From the NCBI GenBank assembly GCA_030018275.1, contig JASEGB010000003.1, positions 73,600-137,599 of the forward strand: a stretch of 64,000 nucleotides of DNA. The letters run 5' to 3'. The number at the start of each line of letters is the position of its first letter. Within the stretch, counting starts at the first letter, position 1. The notes beneath the pieces were generated by a model, which saw nothing but the letters and a program-made list of their open reading frames with translations, was not told the DNA's origin and did not search any database. Of the stretch, positions 63,352 to 64,000 are shown piece by piece. Origin of the DNA: Actinomycetota bacterium. GTDB lineage: Bacteria; Actinomycetota; Aquicultoria; Subteraquimicrobiales; Subteraquimicrobiaceae. Position numbers and translations under genes: made by a program.

Positions 63352-64000
63352 ATGCGAAAACCCATCATTGCTGGGAATTGGAAAATGAATAAAACGGTGG
63401 AAGAAGCAGTCGAGTTGGTGCAGGATCTCATCCCTCTGGTCGCAGATGTGGAGGATGTGGAGATAGTGGTTTGCCCTCCCTTTACCGTTTTGAAGAGTAT
63501 ATCCACGGTGATTGAGTTCAGCAATCCAAACATCTCCCTCGGTGCTCAAGATATGCACTGGGAGGAAAAAGGGGCTTATACCGGCGAGATTTCCCCTGTC
63601 ATGCTTCTCGATATCGGGGTGAAATATGTGATCATTGGTCATTCCGAACGCCGTCGGTATTTCGGAGAGACGGATGAGATGGTTGATAAGAAGGTAAAAT
63701 CGGCGCTTTCTCATGGTCTCATTCCCATAATGTGTATCGGAGAAACCCTCGAGCAGAGGGAAGCGGGAGAGACACAGAGGGTGGTAACTACTCAGCTCCT
63801 CAAAGGCTTAGAGGGATTGAAGAAAGAGGATATAGAAAAGGTGGTCATCGCCTATGAACCGGTGTGGGCCATCGGGACCGGAAGGTCAGCTACCCCTGAG
63901 GATGCCAATGATGTGATCAGGAGCATCAGAGCTCTCATTGGCGCTCAATTCGGTGTCGAGACGGCAAAGAAGGTAAGAATTCAATATGGAGGAAGCGTTA
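63352..64000 (+). CDS. tpiA: Triosephosphate isomerase, 5' part
   Basis: Isomerises dihydroxyacetone phosphate and glyceraldehyde 3-phosphate. The gene runs out of the window after 216 codons, so the last 30-odd residues are missing. Present: KPIIAGNWKMNKT with the catalytic Lys, GAQDMHWEEKGAYTGEISP, VIIGHSERRRYFGET with the catalytic His, and AYEPVWAIGTGRSATPEDA with the catalytic Glu. RBS AAAGGAAG precedes the ATG. Third gene of the glycolytic operon. Confidence 0.97.
   Translation, partial: MRKPIIAGNWKMNKTVEEAVELVQDLIPLVADVEDVEIVVCPPFTVLKSISTVIEFSNPNISLGAQDMHWEEKGAYTGEISPVMLLDIGVKYVIIGHSERRRYFGETDEMVDKKVKSALSHGLIPIMCIGETLEQREAGETQRVVTTQLLKGLEGLKKEDIEKVVIAYEPVWAIGTGRSATPEDANDVIRSIRALIGAQFGVETAKKVRIQYGGSV

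Overview
The window looks like a chromosomal segment of an anaerobic, menaquinone-using bacterium, probably a deep-branching member of the Actinobacteriota. The best evidence is gene order: polA, rpsA, coaE, uvrB, uvrA, uvrC, rapZ, whiA, gap, pgk and tpiA follow each other on the plus strand, and this is the ancestral actinobacterial arrangement. A whiA regulator, a class I (Fe-S) two-subunit fumarase, a futalosine-type menaquinone pathway and a Cys-type formate dehydrogenase agree with an anaerobic Gram-positive lineage. No 16S rRNA gene is present, so the assignment is inference.

Layout. 0-1.5 kb: the 3' end of hisI, a truncated arsenite methyltransferase remnant and a fragment of a second methyltransferase. 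1.5-10.1 kb: a tryptophan operon (trpE, G, D, C, a TrpB2-type trpB, F, B, A) behind a promoter and a tRNA-Trp-sensing T-box leader. 10.1-13.7 kb: accD and accA, separated by a decayed DUF559 gene, then the two fumarase subunits. 13.7-23.3 kb: a menaquinone locus in two divergent arms. One arm holds mqnE, mqnA, mqnC, a broken ArsR regulator, a nucleoside phosphorylase and an amidohydrolase. The other holds the menG methyltransferase and UbiD, UbiA and UbiX homologues.

23.3-31.0 kb is a gene graveyard next to tRNA-Leu(CAA): SNF2 helicase, nuclease, MNT/HEPN, HtrA, HNH and LAGLIDADG remnants, six degenerate copies of what looks like one methylase tail, and a few intact small genes (DUF5678 plus aspartyl protease, a DUF3024-like gene, an RHH/PIN toxin-antitoxin pair). 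31-42 kb: nitrogen and redox genes. These are glnA, a deleted glutamate-synthase remnant, an NrpR-type regulator, then an atypical FMN glutamate-synthase-like protein followed by a small ferredoxin, NuoE, NuoF and a formate dehydrogenase alpha subunit. A DUF559 gene flanked by inverted palindromes sits between nuoF and fdhA. 42-64 kb: the DNA replication/repair and glycolysis backbone, interrupted at 52.9-56.2 kb by a decayed type III restriction-modification locus in which only a MNT/HEPN toxin-antitoxin pair is intact.

The most interesting material is not a conventional gene: (i) a structured element of about 250 bp in two copies, with a hairpin whose sequence differs but whose pairing is kept; (ii) palindromes inserted in frame inside uvrA, the menaquinone-locus amidohydrolase and fdhA; (iii) the DUF559 unit with its inverted flanks, a decayed relative and a solo flank-like insertion; (iv) the FMN-oxidoreductase/ferredoxin/NuoEF cluster, which lacks the parts needed for an ordinary glutamate synthase. 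Several genes in the graveyards have only one or two frameshifts, so assembly error cannot be excluded for those.
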